This document shows, in pieces, positions 5,567 to 13,301 of a stretch of DNA of 15,629 nucleotides (positions are counted from its first letter, which is position 1; each line of letters opens with the position of its first letter). Below the pieces are notes generated by a model. It did not search any database, had not been told where the DNA came from, and was given only the letters and a program-made list of their open reading frames with translations. Both the position numbers and the translations under genes were made by a program. The stretch spans positions 1-15,629 of the forward strand of contig JAGWHN010000019.1 of NCBI GenBank assembly GCA_028866785.1. The letters run 5' to 3'. The stretch comes from Microcaldota archaeon (GTDB taxonomy: Archaea > Micrarchaeota > Micrarchaeia > Micrarchaeales > CABMGC01).

Positions 5567-7012
5567 ATGGAGAGCTCTTATGATGTTATAGTTGCGGGGG
5601 CAGGTTTGGCGGGCACGCTCGCAGCGGCAGCAGCCTCAAAGGCTGGCGCAAAGGTACTTCTGATCGACAGGAACACTGAAGAGGAGCCGGGGAAGAAGAC
5701 AAACTGGGGATGGGTCTGCGGAGACGCGGTCGCAAAGTCCCACACCGATTTCATCAAGGACGAGCTTAACTACTCATTTGGAGAGCCTGAGCTTGAGCTC
5801 AAGGTTGACGGCGTATACGCAATCAGCCCTGACTTCAAGAACAAGATTGCCTTCGACGGCGAAGGGTACGTGCTTGACAGGCCGAAGTTTGCAAAGAAGC
5901 TTCGAGACATCGCAGTAAAAAGCGGAGCAGAGTATGTTACAGGACACGAGGTTGAGGGCCCGATAATTGAGGGAAACAACCTGGTCGGAATTTTTGGAAG
6001 GGACCACAACAAGGAGCAGTACAAGGTCCACGGAAAGATTATTGTTGACGCTCTTGGAATCGCAAGCATGCTTAGGAGAAGGCTTCCTGCGGCAGCTCAC
6101 GAATACATACAAAAGGACGTCAGCATCGATGACATCGAATCAACAGGAAGATACATCGTTGACTTCGAGCCAACAAGAGAGGATCTCAACTATTACGATC
6201 CAAAGAACTGCCTCATCCACCTAAACCAGCAGCTAGCGCCAGGAGGATACGGATGGGTCTTCCCAAAGAGAGGGGCAAAGGTGAACATCGGGCTTGGAGT
6301 GGAAAAGCACAGTATCGACATAAGAAACGCAAAGCTCGGGAAGAAGGACACGCTTCACACGCTCATCGATCAGTACATCGATTGGAACCCAATCGTGAAG
6401 AACACAAAACTCAACGATGAGCACAAGAACGGCAAGGGCTACTGGTCCGTCACCGTGAGGAGACAGCTAGACTGCCTTGTTTACAATAATTACATCGGCG
6501 CAGGAGACTGCATGGCAATGCCAAACCCGATCAGCGCGGGGGGAATCGGCCCAGCGCTCGTCTCCGGAATACTCGCAGGACAGATGGCGGCAGAGGCGGT
6601 GCAGGAGAACAAGACCTCAATGGACCACCTCTGGAAGTACAACATGAAGTACAACGAGGCCTACGGAAACAAGACCGCAGGGCTCGAGGTGTTCAGGATC
6701 TACCTGCAGTCAATGAACAACGACCTCATCAACTACGGGATGGCGCACTTCCTGACAAAGGAGGAGGCGATCCAGATCAGCTACGGGCTTGTCCCAGAGC
6801 TTTCGATGTCGAGCATGCTCACGAAGATAATCCACGGAGTCGCAAACGTTAACGCCTTCAACAACCTGAGATTCGTGATCTCAAAGATGAAGAAGCTAAA
6901 CGAGCTCTATGCGAACTATCCAAAGGACACGAGCTCCTTCAAGGCGTGGCAGACTGCGGTGAACGCAGAGATTGCGGACGCAAAGGAGAGGTTCAAGCCA
7001 AACCCAATTTAA
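5567..7012 (+). CDS. Geranylgeranyl-reductase-family FAD-dependent oxidoreductase
   Basis: A flavoprotein of the geranylgeranyl reductase family. In archaea these enzymes saturate the isoprenoid chains of membrane lipids, and some act on quinone side chains. The N-terminus is a Rossmann FAD motif, VIVAGAGLAGTLAA (GxGxxG at about residues 11-16), ending with the acidic LLIDR. WGWVCGDAV (47-55) resembles the conserved segment of the family after the first strands. The second FAD-contact region is GAGDCMAMPNPISAGGIG (about 311-328), with Asp314 as expected for flavin ribose binding. Beyond it a mostly helical C-terminal part runs to residue 481, longer than many family members (about 390-450). 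No membrane segment is evident. It starts at ATG 5567, 17 bases after rpoK, and is probably co-transcribed. A T-rich tract after the stop (about 7031-7042) may end the transcript. The precise substrate is uncertain. Confidence 0.88.
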   Translation: MESSYDVIVAGAGLAGTLAAAAASKAGAKVLLIDRNTEEEPGKKTNWGWVCGDAVAKSHTDFIKDELNYSFGEPELELKVDGVYAISPDFKNKIAFDGEGYVLDRPKFAKKLRDIAVKSGAEYVTGHEVEGPIIEGNNLVGIFGRDHNKEQYKVHGKIIVDALGIASMLRRRLPAAAHEYIQKDVSIDDIESTGRYIVDFEPTREDLNYYDPKNCLIHLNQQLAPGGYGWVFPKRGAKVNIGLGVEKHSIDIRNAKLGKKDTLHTLIDQYIDWNPIVKNTKLNDEHKNGKGYWSVTVRRQLDCLVYNNYIGAGDCMAMPNPISAGGIGPALVSGILAGQMAAEAVQENKTSMDHLWKYNMKYNEAYGNKTAGLEVFRIYLQSMNNDLINYGMAHFLTKEEAIQISYGLVPELSMSSMLTKIIHGVANVNAFNNLRFVISKMKKLNELYANYPKDTSSFKAWQTAVNAEIADAKERFKPNPI

Positions 7013-7125
7013 TCCTAGGCGTTTGGAATTTTTTGATTTCAACTAGCTTAGCCGCCTTGCACTTTGCCTTTGGACGTATATACAGGAATCGTTTTAAAGG
7101 GGCAAAGCCAATCCAAATCGGTTGA
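7013..7125 (+). promoter_or_regulatory. Terminator-like T tract and TATA box before the W-repeat gene
   Basis: TTTTTTGATTT shortly after the flavoprotein stop (about 7031-7041) is a plausible archaeal oligo-T release site. Further on, GTTTTAAAGG at 7091-7100 looks like a TATA box about 28 bases before the ATG at 7126. The predicted transcript start is close to or at the ATG, which suggests a leaderless message; no RGTG site is visible before this ATG. The motifs are seen; functions are inferred. Confidence 0.45.
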
Positions 7126-7965
7126 ATGCAGGTAAAGAGCCCAACGCAAAGCTTCGTCAAGATATTTTCCCTACTTTCGGACAACAATGTCTACAGCGCT
7201 GCGGAGGAGATAAAGCAAAACAATCTTGATCGCGGCGAGATATCCACGCTCAAGCACCTTGCGCTCTCAATGATCCCAAGGTGGATAAGTGAGCAGGATG
7301 TATATCGAATCCAGACCCTGGTCCCAATCCTGAAGATAAGCAATCAGGAGCTCTTCCAATTCCAGCCTGACGTTATTGCGGTTCTGCCAAAGTGGCTCAA
7401 GGAGGGGGAGATCGACAGGATGGGGATTGCGATGGACCTCTTTGATGTGCCCCAAAAGTTCCGCTCAAAGCTCGGCCTGATTGCAAAGGAGTCGATGACA
7501 CAAGGATGGCTAAACTCCGGCTTCATACTAAGGTCGCGAAAGGCGTCCGTAGAACTAAACGTGGAGGCGGAGGTAAAGGCGCAGGCAATCGCCACAATTC
7601 CCCACTGGCTCAAGCAGACCGATGACATTTTCTACATCTCGCAGGCGGTATTAGATTTCGGCATCGATAAGAAGGCGCTCGCGCCATTTAGGCAACAGAT
7701 AATCGATGAGAAGATCCCCTACTGGCTCAACGAGCTTGAGGCAAGGCTTCCGGACAGCTCAAAGGAGACCGGGGTCGGAAGGGTGATCTCCGCGGTGAGG
7801 ACCTTCGATCTTCAGGAGAGCGAGTACAAGCATCATGTGATAAAGAGGCTGCCGGAGTGGATAAAGAAAAACCAAAAGCTCAGGATATCTGACGCGGTCG
7901 AGCATCTTGGCATCACGCAAAGGGAGCTCCTTGACGCAAGCGCAATTTCAAGCAGGCTAAATTAA
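7126..7965 (+). CDS. Tandem PxW-repeat helical protein, unknown function
   Basis: A 279-residue soluble protein that I do not recognise. It is built from about six degenerate repeats of 33-45 residues, each opening with a short [IL]P-x-W-[IL] type motif. The tryptophans are at residues 53 (IPRWI), 90 (LPKWL), 128 (TQGWL), 161 (IPHWL), 200 (IPYWL) and 245 (LPEWI). After each W comes an amphipathic helix, a short turn with a V, I or L and an acidic residue (such as LKISNQEL, FDVPQKF, FGIDKKAL, LGITQREL), then a second helix leading into the next motif. The pattern suggests an alpha-solenoid of paired helices used as a binding scaffold, comparable in style to HEAT or TPR proteins but not matching either consensus. 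The N-terminal 45 residues may be a worn seventh repeat. There is no signal peptide, membrane span or catalytic motif. It overlaps the convergent phosphoesterase gene by 9 bases. Confidence 0.85.
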   Translation: MQVKSPTQSFVKIFSLLSDNNVYSAAEEIKQNNLDRGEISTLKHLALSMIPRWISEQDVYRIQTLVPILKISNQELFQFQPDVIAVLPKWLKEGEIDRMGIAMDLFDVPQKFRSKLGLIAKESMTQGWLNSGFILRSRKASVELNVEAEVKAQAIATIPHWLKQTDDIFYISQAVLDFGIDKKALAPFRQQIIDEKIPYWLNELEARLPDSSKETGVGRVISAVRTFDLQESEYKHHVIKRLPEWIKKNQKLRISDAVEHLGITQRELLDASAISSRLN

Positions 7966-8700
7966 TTTTCCTGCCCTCCCAAGCAGCTTGCCATCCAAAT
8001 TGTAAACGCGAGCGCTACCAAACTCAAATAGATCATTTTTCAGCATCGGCATTCTCCTTTTTGTGGTCTCGTCAATTCCACTTCCCAGGACCAGGTCGCT
8101 GAATGCTGGCGCAATAACCAGCTTTATTTTCTTGTTGCAATCTGGATAATCAATCCTTGCCCACTTTCCCGCATCCGCAATCATCCAGATCTTCTCTATC
8201 TGTTCAAATCCCCTGAGCGCGGGATGAACATGCCCTGTCACTATGAACCTTTTTCGCATTGCCTCCCTGCTTGGCAGCGCATTGCCATGCATAAGTGCAA
8301 AATCCCCAACCAAGAATTCCTTGACTATCTCCACTTTTTTCTCAAAGCCCTCGAGGAGCTCCCCAAGCCTTGCATCGTGGTTCCCCCTTGTGACCACTAT
8401 CTCCTCGCACTCTATTCTCCTGAAGAATCCGTAGAGCACCATCTTCTCTTCCGGGGTCATAAATCCAATCCTCTCCTTTATGTCCCCTAAAAACACAACC
8501 CTCTTTGCCTTTGTTTCCCTGCAAATCTCATTTATCTGCGATGCGACCCTCTGCGCGGCGTTAGGGAAGTGTATCCCCTGCTCCACATATTTTGATTCAA
8601 CCCCTATGTGCACGTCACCAATCACTACTGTTTGCTCTGCCTTTAGAAACATTGCAGGCTTTCCCTTTAGAAACAGCGGCTCCCTTTTCAGCTCAAACAC
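7957..8700 (-). CDS. Metallophosphoesterase, archaeal SbcD/Mre11-related family
   Basis: A calcineurin-like phosphoesterase of 247 residues. All metal-site motifs are present: GDVH (Asp29, His31), GD (Asp73), GNHD (Asn107, His108, Asp109), HGN (His138) and GHVH (His157, His159). The layout matches the short archaeal family annotated as putative SbcD/Mre11-related phosphoesterase, which lacks the capping and ATPase-binding parts of true Mre11. Phosphodiester hydrolysis with two metal ions is expected; the substrate (nucleic acid or small nucleotide) is unknown. In other genomes similar proteins sit beside Lhr-type helicases, but no helicase is next to it here. The start is GTG at 8700-8698, chosen because the first strand begins shortly after it; a TATA box on the - strand at about 8722-8735 makes the message nearly leaderless. 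The last 9 bases overlap the W-repeat gene. Confidence 0.92.
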   Translation of the reverse strand: MFELKREPLFLKGKPAMFLKAEQTVVIGDVHIGVESKYVEQGIHFPNAAQRVASQINEICRETKAKRVVFLGDIKERIGFMTPEEKMVLYGFFRRIECEEIVVTRGNHDARLGELLEGFEKKVEIVKEFLVGDFALMHGNALPSREAMRKRFIVTGHVHPALRGFEQIEKIWMIADAGKWARIDYPDCNKKIKLVIAPAFSDLVLGSGIDETTKRRMPMLKNDLFEFGSARVYNLDGKLLGRAGKLI

Positions 8701-8747
8701 CCTATAAATACTTAATCCACGCTTTTTAATATATCAAAGGGTCTTGC
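8701..8747. promoter_or_regulatory. Overlapping divergent promoters, phosphoesterase and site-2 protease
   Basis: Only 47 bases separate two divergent GTG starts. CTATAAATA at 8702-8710 can serve the + strand gene, with a start near 8733 and a leader of about 15 bases. TTTTTAATATATC at 8723-8735, read on the - strand as GATATATTAAAAA, can serve the phosphoesterase, with a start near 8705. The two TATA boxes lie inside each other's transcribed region, so the promoters should compete. Positions are seen; use is inferred from spacing. Confidence 0.5.
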
Positions 8748-9806
8748 GTGAATCTAACCTCCCCAAGCATAGGAAAGTTTGACGGAATAAGCATAGAGCT
8801 CCACTGGACATTCATCCTGCTGCTGCTATTTTCGCTTTTGATCGGGACCTTTTTCTTCTTGGTGATACTTCTCCTGTTCGTCTGCGTCTTGATCCATGAG
8901 CTTGCGCACTCGGTGACAGCGAGAAGAAACAGGATAAGCGTGAAGAAGATAGTCCTGTTGCCAATCGGCGGCGCATCGATAATTGATGACGTGAAGATAG
9001 ACCCGAAGCTCGAGCTAAACATCGCGCTTGCCGGTCCGGTGATGAGCCTGTTTTTGGGATTTGTCTTCGGCGCAATCTCGACCATAACCCCTCCGGGGCC
9101 CATCACCCTCCTTGCGCAGAGCCTCTTTGAGCTCAACATCTTCATGGGCGTCTTCAACATACTCCCCGCATTCCCTATGGACGGGGGCAGGGTCTTTAGG
9201 AGCTACCTGCAAAGGACAAGGGACTACTACAGCGCGACCATGCTAACCGTCAAGATCAGCAAGTACCTAATGGGCCTTATAATACTAATCACCCTTGCAT
9301 TCGTGGCGTTTGCAAACTCCTACTCCCTTGACTACAGAGAGTTCATCGCCTTTTGGAACTTCATAATAATCATGTTCCTCTACGGCGGCGCGCAGGGGGA
9401 GGAACAAAATGTCATACTCAGGAAAGAAACCGAGGGGCTTGTCGCAAGCGACACGATAACCAGGGACTATCTGCTTGTAAATTCGCAGATGGGCCTTGGC
9501 GCGCTATACAGGCTGATAAAGGCAAGGCGAAAGCACATAGTCATAACAAAAATCGGCCAGAAATACCTGCTTGTCAACATCCTAAGGAAGCTAAAGGATC
9601 CGAGCGGGAAGCTGGTGCGTGACATCTCTGTCCAAATCCCCCAGGTCAGCCCAAAGCTGGGCGTGGTCGAGACGCTTGGCAAGATGCAGAGCTCCGACTC
9701 CGAGGCGGTCGCGGTCGTGGAAAGGGGCAGGCTGGTCGGGATTGCGACCGGGGCTAGCATGCAGGCGTACATCTCCGTCCACCTGATGGGCAAAAAGACG
9801 ACGTAG
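8748..9806 (+). CDS. Site-2 protease family (M50) membrane metalloprotease with CBS-like tail
   Basis: An intramembrane zinc metalloprotease of 352 residues. The zinc motif HELAH (His50, Glu51, His54) lies in a membrane span (about residues 36-58), and the third ligand region NILPAFPMDGGR (137-148, Asp145) is intact, so it should be active. Other spans lie at about 18-36, 92-115, 165-185 and 195-215. Residues about 235-350 form a soluble domain resembling a worn CBS pair (IVITKIGQKYLLVNIL and AVAVVERGRLVGIAT are CBS-like strands). CBS domains fused to site-2 proteases are common in archaea and bacteria and may sense a nucleotide. Targets are usually membrane-bound regulators; none is identifiable here. 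The start is GTG at 8748, with GGGT 5 bases before it. The next gene, SMC, lies 60 bases on with its own TATA box. Confidence 0.93.
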   Translation: MNLTSPSIGKFDGISIELHWTFILLLLFSLLIGTFFFLVILLLFVCVLIHELAHSVTARRNRISVKKIVLLPIGGASIIDDVKIDPKLELNIALAGPVMSLFLGFVFGAISTITPPGPITLLAQSLFELNIFMGVFNILPAFPMDGGRVFRSYLQRTRDYYSATMLTVKISKYLMGLIILITLAFVAFANSYSLDYREFIAFWNFIIIMFLYGGAQGEEQNVILRKETEGLVASDTITRDYLLVNSQMGLGALYRLIKARRKHIVITKIGQKYLLVNILRKLKDPSGKLVRDISVQIPQVSPKLGVVETLGKMQSSDSEAVAVVERGRLVGIATGASMQAYISVHLMGKKTT

Positions 9807-9866
9807 TATTCTCGTAAAAACGTTTAAAAGGCTTTCATCGCAATTACTATTGCGACCGGTGTACTG
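9807..9866 (+). promoter_or_regulatory. smc promoter with 7-bp dyad at the predicted transcript start
   Basis: CGTTTAAAAG at 9821-9830 is a good TATA box, preceded by an A-rich stretch in the BRE position. A perfect inverted repeat, TCGCAAT-TACT-ATTGCGA, occupies 9838-9855 and covers the expected transcript start (about 9850-9854). GGTG at 9858-9861 lies 5 bases before the ATG. The dyad may be an operator, or a small hairpin just before the ribosome binding site. The sequence is seen; regulation is inferred. Confidence 0.5.
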
Positions 9867-12800
9867 ATGCTTTACCTCAAAAGTCTGAGCTTGAGTAAAT
9901 TCAAGTCCTTCAAGACTGCGGACCTACTTTTCAGCAAGGGTTTCACATGCATCGTCGGCCCGAACGGCTCGGGAAAGAGCAACATCTGCGACGCGCTTCT
10001 ATTTTCTCTTGGCGAGAGCTCCCTTAGGCGAATGAGAGTCGACAAGCTAGACCTTCTAATCAACGCAGGAGGCGGAAAGGCAAAGGCGGGGACTCTTGCA
10101 ACTACTCATGTCAAGGCAACTTTTGGCGGAGATGACAACCTTGAAGTCGTCAGGATCGCAAGAGCCGACGGCAAAAGCCAATTCAAGGTAAATGGAAAAA
10201 CAATGACAAGGCACGAGGTCCTTGAGATCCTAAAGTCCCACAAGATGAACATCGACGAGACAAACACCATCACGCAGGGAGAGATAATGCGGATGATGGA
10301 CCTCAATCCAAAGGAGCGAAGGGAGCTAATCGACATCGCCTCGGGAATCACGGAGTTTGAGGAGAAAAAGAAGGAATCGCTCCGCGAGCTTGAGAAGGTA
10401 AATGCAAAGAGCGGGGAGGTTCATGCAATACTTAACGAGAGGCTCGGGTACCTAAAGGAGCTTGAGAAGGAGAAGGAGGCTGCGGAGAGCTACTCTGCGC
10501 TGAATGGAAGGCTAAGGCTGCTAAAATACAACATACTTGTCGCAAGGGAGCAGGAGATCAAGGGAAATTACGATAAATACTCTAAAGAGAGCGCAACAAT
10601 CGACGCAAGGAAGCAGAAGTTTGCCGCGGAGCTCGCGGAACTTTCCGAATCCGTCAACAAACTCACTTCGGACAGGCAATCACTTACCAAGGCGCTCAGC
10701 GAGACTACAGTCTCCGCATCGGAGGAGAACAAGAAGCTTGAGAGCATAAACAAGGAGCTCTCGGTAATCGAGGTCAACCTCCAAAACAACGAGAGATCAA
10801 TCCAGGAAAAGACAGCTGAGACAAAGACGATGAAAGAGGAGATCGAGGAGATAAAGAAGGTCATTGGCGCAAACAAGGAGGAAATTGCAGTTTACCAAAA
10901 GAGGATATTGGAGCTTGAGCCTTTCTTCAACGACCTAAAGGAGAGCGGGAAGGAAGAGTCGCACGACAACAAGCTTGCCACAATCAATGTTCAAATAGGA
11001 AAGCTCGAGCACGAGTTCAGCTCAATACAAGAGATAATCTCGGCGCTTCAGGCAGACCTATCCGCGACAAGAAACTCAAATGTGGAGCTATCCTCAAGAA
11101 AGGAGCTTCTCGAATCACAGATAAAGGAGAAGCTCTACATGAAAAATGAGATTGCACAGAAGGTTGACGCTATTGCAAAGACAGCGGAGAAGCTTGAGGC
11201 GCAGATATCAAAGGGCGAGGCAAGGTCAAGGGAGATAATCGCCGAAATCGGAAACATAGACACAAAGACGCTTAGCCTAAAGGAGCAGCGCGCGATGTCC
11301 GGATCAAGGGAGAGCGCGATAAACGAGAAGCTCGCAAACAACTTTGACGCAAAGGACGGCTTCTACGGAAGGGTCTCGCAGCTTTGCACTTACGGATCTG
11401 AATATGCAATGGCTATCGAGGCAAGCGCGGGAGGAAGATTCGATTACTTCGTGGTCGAGTCCATTGAGTCCGCATCAAAGGTAATAGGCTTCCTAAAGAA
11501 AAACGACCTGGGCAGGGCAACATTCATTCCAATCAAGGACCTCTCATTTGACAGGGAGAGAAAGAAGGAGCAGAATCTCTCCGCAGTAATCGACATGCTA
11601 AAGTTTGATTCAAAGTACTCAAAGGTCTTTGAGTATGTATTCAGCAACACCTACATAATCGACAGGGTTGAGGACTCAAAGAGTGTCGGAGTCGGAAAGC
11701 ACAGATACGTAACGCTAAGCGGGGAGCTGGTGGAGCAGTCGGGAATACTCTCCGGAGGTTCCGCAAAAAAGAGGCTCTCCCTTGCATCAATCGAGAACCA
11801 GCTCAAGGAGCTCTCAGCTGCAAAGGAGAAGCTCTCAGTGGAGGCAAAGCTGCTCTCCGAAAGCACAATGAAGGCAAGGAAGGAGATCGCGATGTGCGAC
11901 CTTGAGGAGGCAAAGATCTCTTCAACTTCGTCAAGCTTTGGTGAGCAGATAGAGGAGGAGGAAGCAGAGCTCAAGAAGCTGCAGAGCACTGTCAAGTCAT
12001 ATGATTCAAAGCTCAAGGAGCTCGAGGCCCAGATCAGCCGCAACCATGAGAAGAAGGAGAAAATAGTCGCGGACCTTGAGGGCGCAAGGAGCGAGGCGAG
12101 CGATCTTTTCACAAAGATGGAGCAAGCTGCAAAGGCTGCGTCAAAGCATGGAATGAGCAAGGAGGAGAAGGAGAAGCTAAACAAGATGAGAACAGAGCTG
12201 CAGGAGGTTCAGGTGAAAAGAGGGCAGCTTGTCACGCAAAGCGAGATGTCGGAGAAAAGGAGAAAGGAGATAGAGGCTTCAATAGACAAGACGACCAAGG
12301 CAATAGAGGAGCTGAAGGCGGACAACAAGGACAAGCACGCGACAAGGATTGCGCTTGAAACAAGCAGGCACACACTTGAGGAGAAGATCAAGAACTCAAG
12401 CGCCTCAGGAAAGGAGACTTACGAGAAGGTCCAGGACATTGAGGCAAAGCTTGCAAAGCTAAACGCCGAAAGGGGCAAGAGGATATACGAGCGCGACGAC
12501 CTTGATAGGCAGATAAACGACTTCAAGGTGAAGATAGGGCAGCTTGAGATGAGGCTCTCGGACATTCAGGCGGAACTCGCCTCATACGCGCAGACAAACT
12601 TCGAGAGGCTAAAGTCAAGCGTCGAGGAAATGGAGCGCGAGGCAAGCGTCACATCGGTTAAGATTGAGCAGCTCGGCAACGTGAACCTGAAGGCTCCGGA
12701 GATCTATGAAATTAAGAAGAAGGATGCGGAGGAGGCGAACGGAAGGCTCGAGACCTTGATGGTCGAAAAAGAGGCGGTTCTAAAGATGATCGAGGAGATT

Positions 12801-13301
12801 GACTCAAAGAAGCTCAAGATATTCATGGAGACATTCGAGATTGTGAATGTGAACTTCACAAAGCTCTACAACTATATTTTCCCAGGAAAGGCATCGATTG
12901 AGCTCGAGGACCCGAAGAATCCATTCGAGTCCGGACTTCACATCAAGATGGTCGATGGAAAGACGACAAAGAGGGAAAACTCCCTATCCGGCGGGGAAAA
13001 GTCACTTGTGATGCTCATGCTTCTCTTCTCAATCCACATGCACAAGCCTTCGTCGCTTTACATATTTGACGAGGTAGATTCTGCGCTTGACAAGGAGAAC
13101 TCAAAGAAGCTCTCCCACCTTATCAAGGAGATGAGCCAGAATTCGCAGTTCGTGGTGGTCAGCCACAACGACTCTCTCATCGTGAATGCCGACACCGCAA
13201 TTGGCGTAGCAAAGATGGAGGGAGAGTCAAGGGCGGTTGGCCTTCAGGTCGCAAATGTAGCAAAGCAGCAGGCGGCAGCTCCTTCGGTGCAGGGTGCATA
13301 A
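9867..13301 (+). CDS. smc: Chromosome segregation protein SMC
   Basis: Structural maintenance of chromosomes ATPase, 1144 residues, near full family length. It forms a ring-like dimer that compacts and helps separate DNA. Order: N-terminal ATPase half with Walker A GPNGSGKSN (31-39) and a Q-loop region (TNTITQGEIMRMM); first coiled coil (about 165-490); flexible hinge (about 497-630, beginning DGFYGRVSQLC and including GGRFDYFVVE); second coiled coil (about 640-960); then the C-terminal ATPase half with signature LSGGE (1040-1044), Walker B LYIFDEVDSALD (Asp1068, Glu1069) and a switch histidine in VVVSHND. All key residues are intact. The tail is Ala/Gln-rich. The hinge and the NPFESGLHIKMV region near the C-terminal head distinguish SMC from Rad50. 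No ScpA or ScpB partner lies in the window. The stop overlaps the next gene by 8 bases, so the two are probably co-transcribed and translationally coupled. Confidence 0.98.
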   Translation: MLYLKSLSLSKFKSFKTADLLFSKGFTCIVGPNGSGKSNICDALLFSLGESSLRRMRVDKLDLLINAGGGKAKAGTLATTHVKATFGGDDNLEVVRIARADGKSQFKVNGKTMTRHEVLEILKSHKMNIDETNTITQGEIMRMMDLNPKERRELIDIASGITEFEEKKKESLRELEKVNAKSGEVHAILNERLGYLKELEKEKEAAESYSALNGRLRLLKYNILVAREQEIKGNYDKYSKESATIDARKQKFAAELAELSESVNKLTSDRQSLTKALSETTVSASEENKKLESINKELSVIEVNLQNNERSIQEKTAETKTMKEEIEEIKKVIGANKEEIAVYQKRILELEPFFNDLKESGKEESHDNKLATINVQIGKLEHEFSSIQEIISALQADLSATRNSNVELSSRKELLESQIKEKLYMKNEIAQKVDAIAKTAEKLEAQISKGEARSREIIAEIGNIDTKTLSLKEQRAMSGSRESAINEKLANNFDAKDGFYGRVSQLCTYGSEYAMAIEASAGGRFDYFVVESIESASKVIGFLKKNDLGRATFIPIKDLSFDRERKKEQNLSAVIDMLKFDSKYSKVFEYVFSNTYIIDRVEDSKSVGVGKHRYVTLSGELVEQSGILSGGSAKKRLSLASIENQLKELSAAKEKLSVEAKLLSESTMKARKEIAMCDLEEAKISSTSSSFGEQIEEEEAELKKLQSTVKSYDSKLKELEAQISRNHEKKEKIVADLEGARSEASDLFTKMEQAAKAASKHGMSKEEKEKLNKMRTELQEVQVKRGQLVTQSEMSEKRRKEIEASIDKTTKAIEELKADNKDKHATRIALETSRHTLEEKIKNSSASGKETYEKVQDIEAKLAKLNAERGKRIYERDDLDRQINDFKVKIGQLEMRLSDIQAELASYAQTNFERLKSSVEEMEREASVTSVKIEQLGNVNLKAPEIYEIKKKDAEEANGRLETLMVEKEAVLKMIEEIDSKKLKIFMETFEIVNVNFTKLYNYIFPGKASIELEDPKNPFESGLHIKMVDGKTTKRENSLSGGEKSLVMLMLLFSIHMHKPSSLYIFDEVDSALDKENSKKLSHLIKEMSQNSQFVVVSHNDSLIVNADTAIGVAKMEGESRAVGLQVANVAKQQAAAPSVQGA

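Noticed and set aside
11651..12184. 177-codon reverse-strand frame rich in Ser and Phe
   Set aside because: It is the complement of the SMC coiled coil; the GAG, AAG and TCA-rich coding sequence keeps the opposite strand open. No independent signal.
9867..13301. Rad50 rather than SMC, suggested by the Mre11-related phosphoesterase nearby
   Set aside because: The protein has a globular SMC hinge instead of a CxxC zinc hook and is not adjacent to the phosphoesterase gene, which is on the other strand with other genes between.
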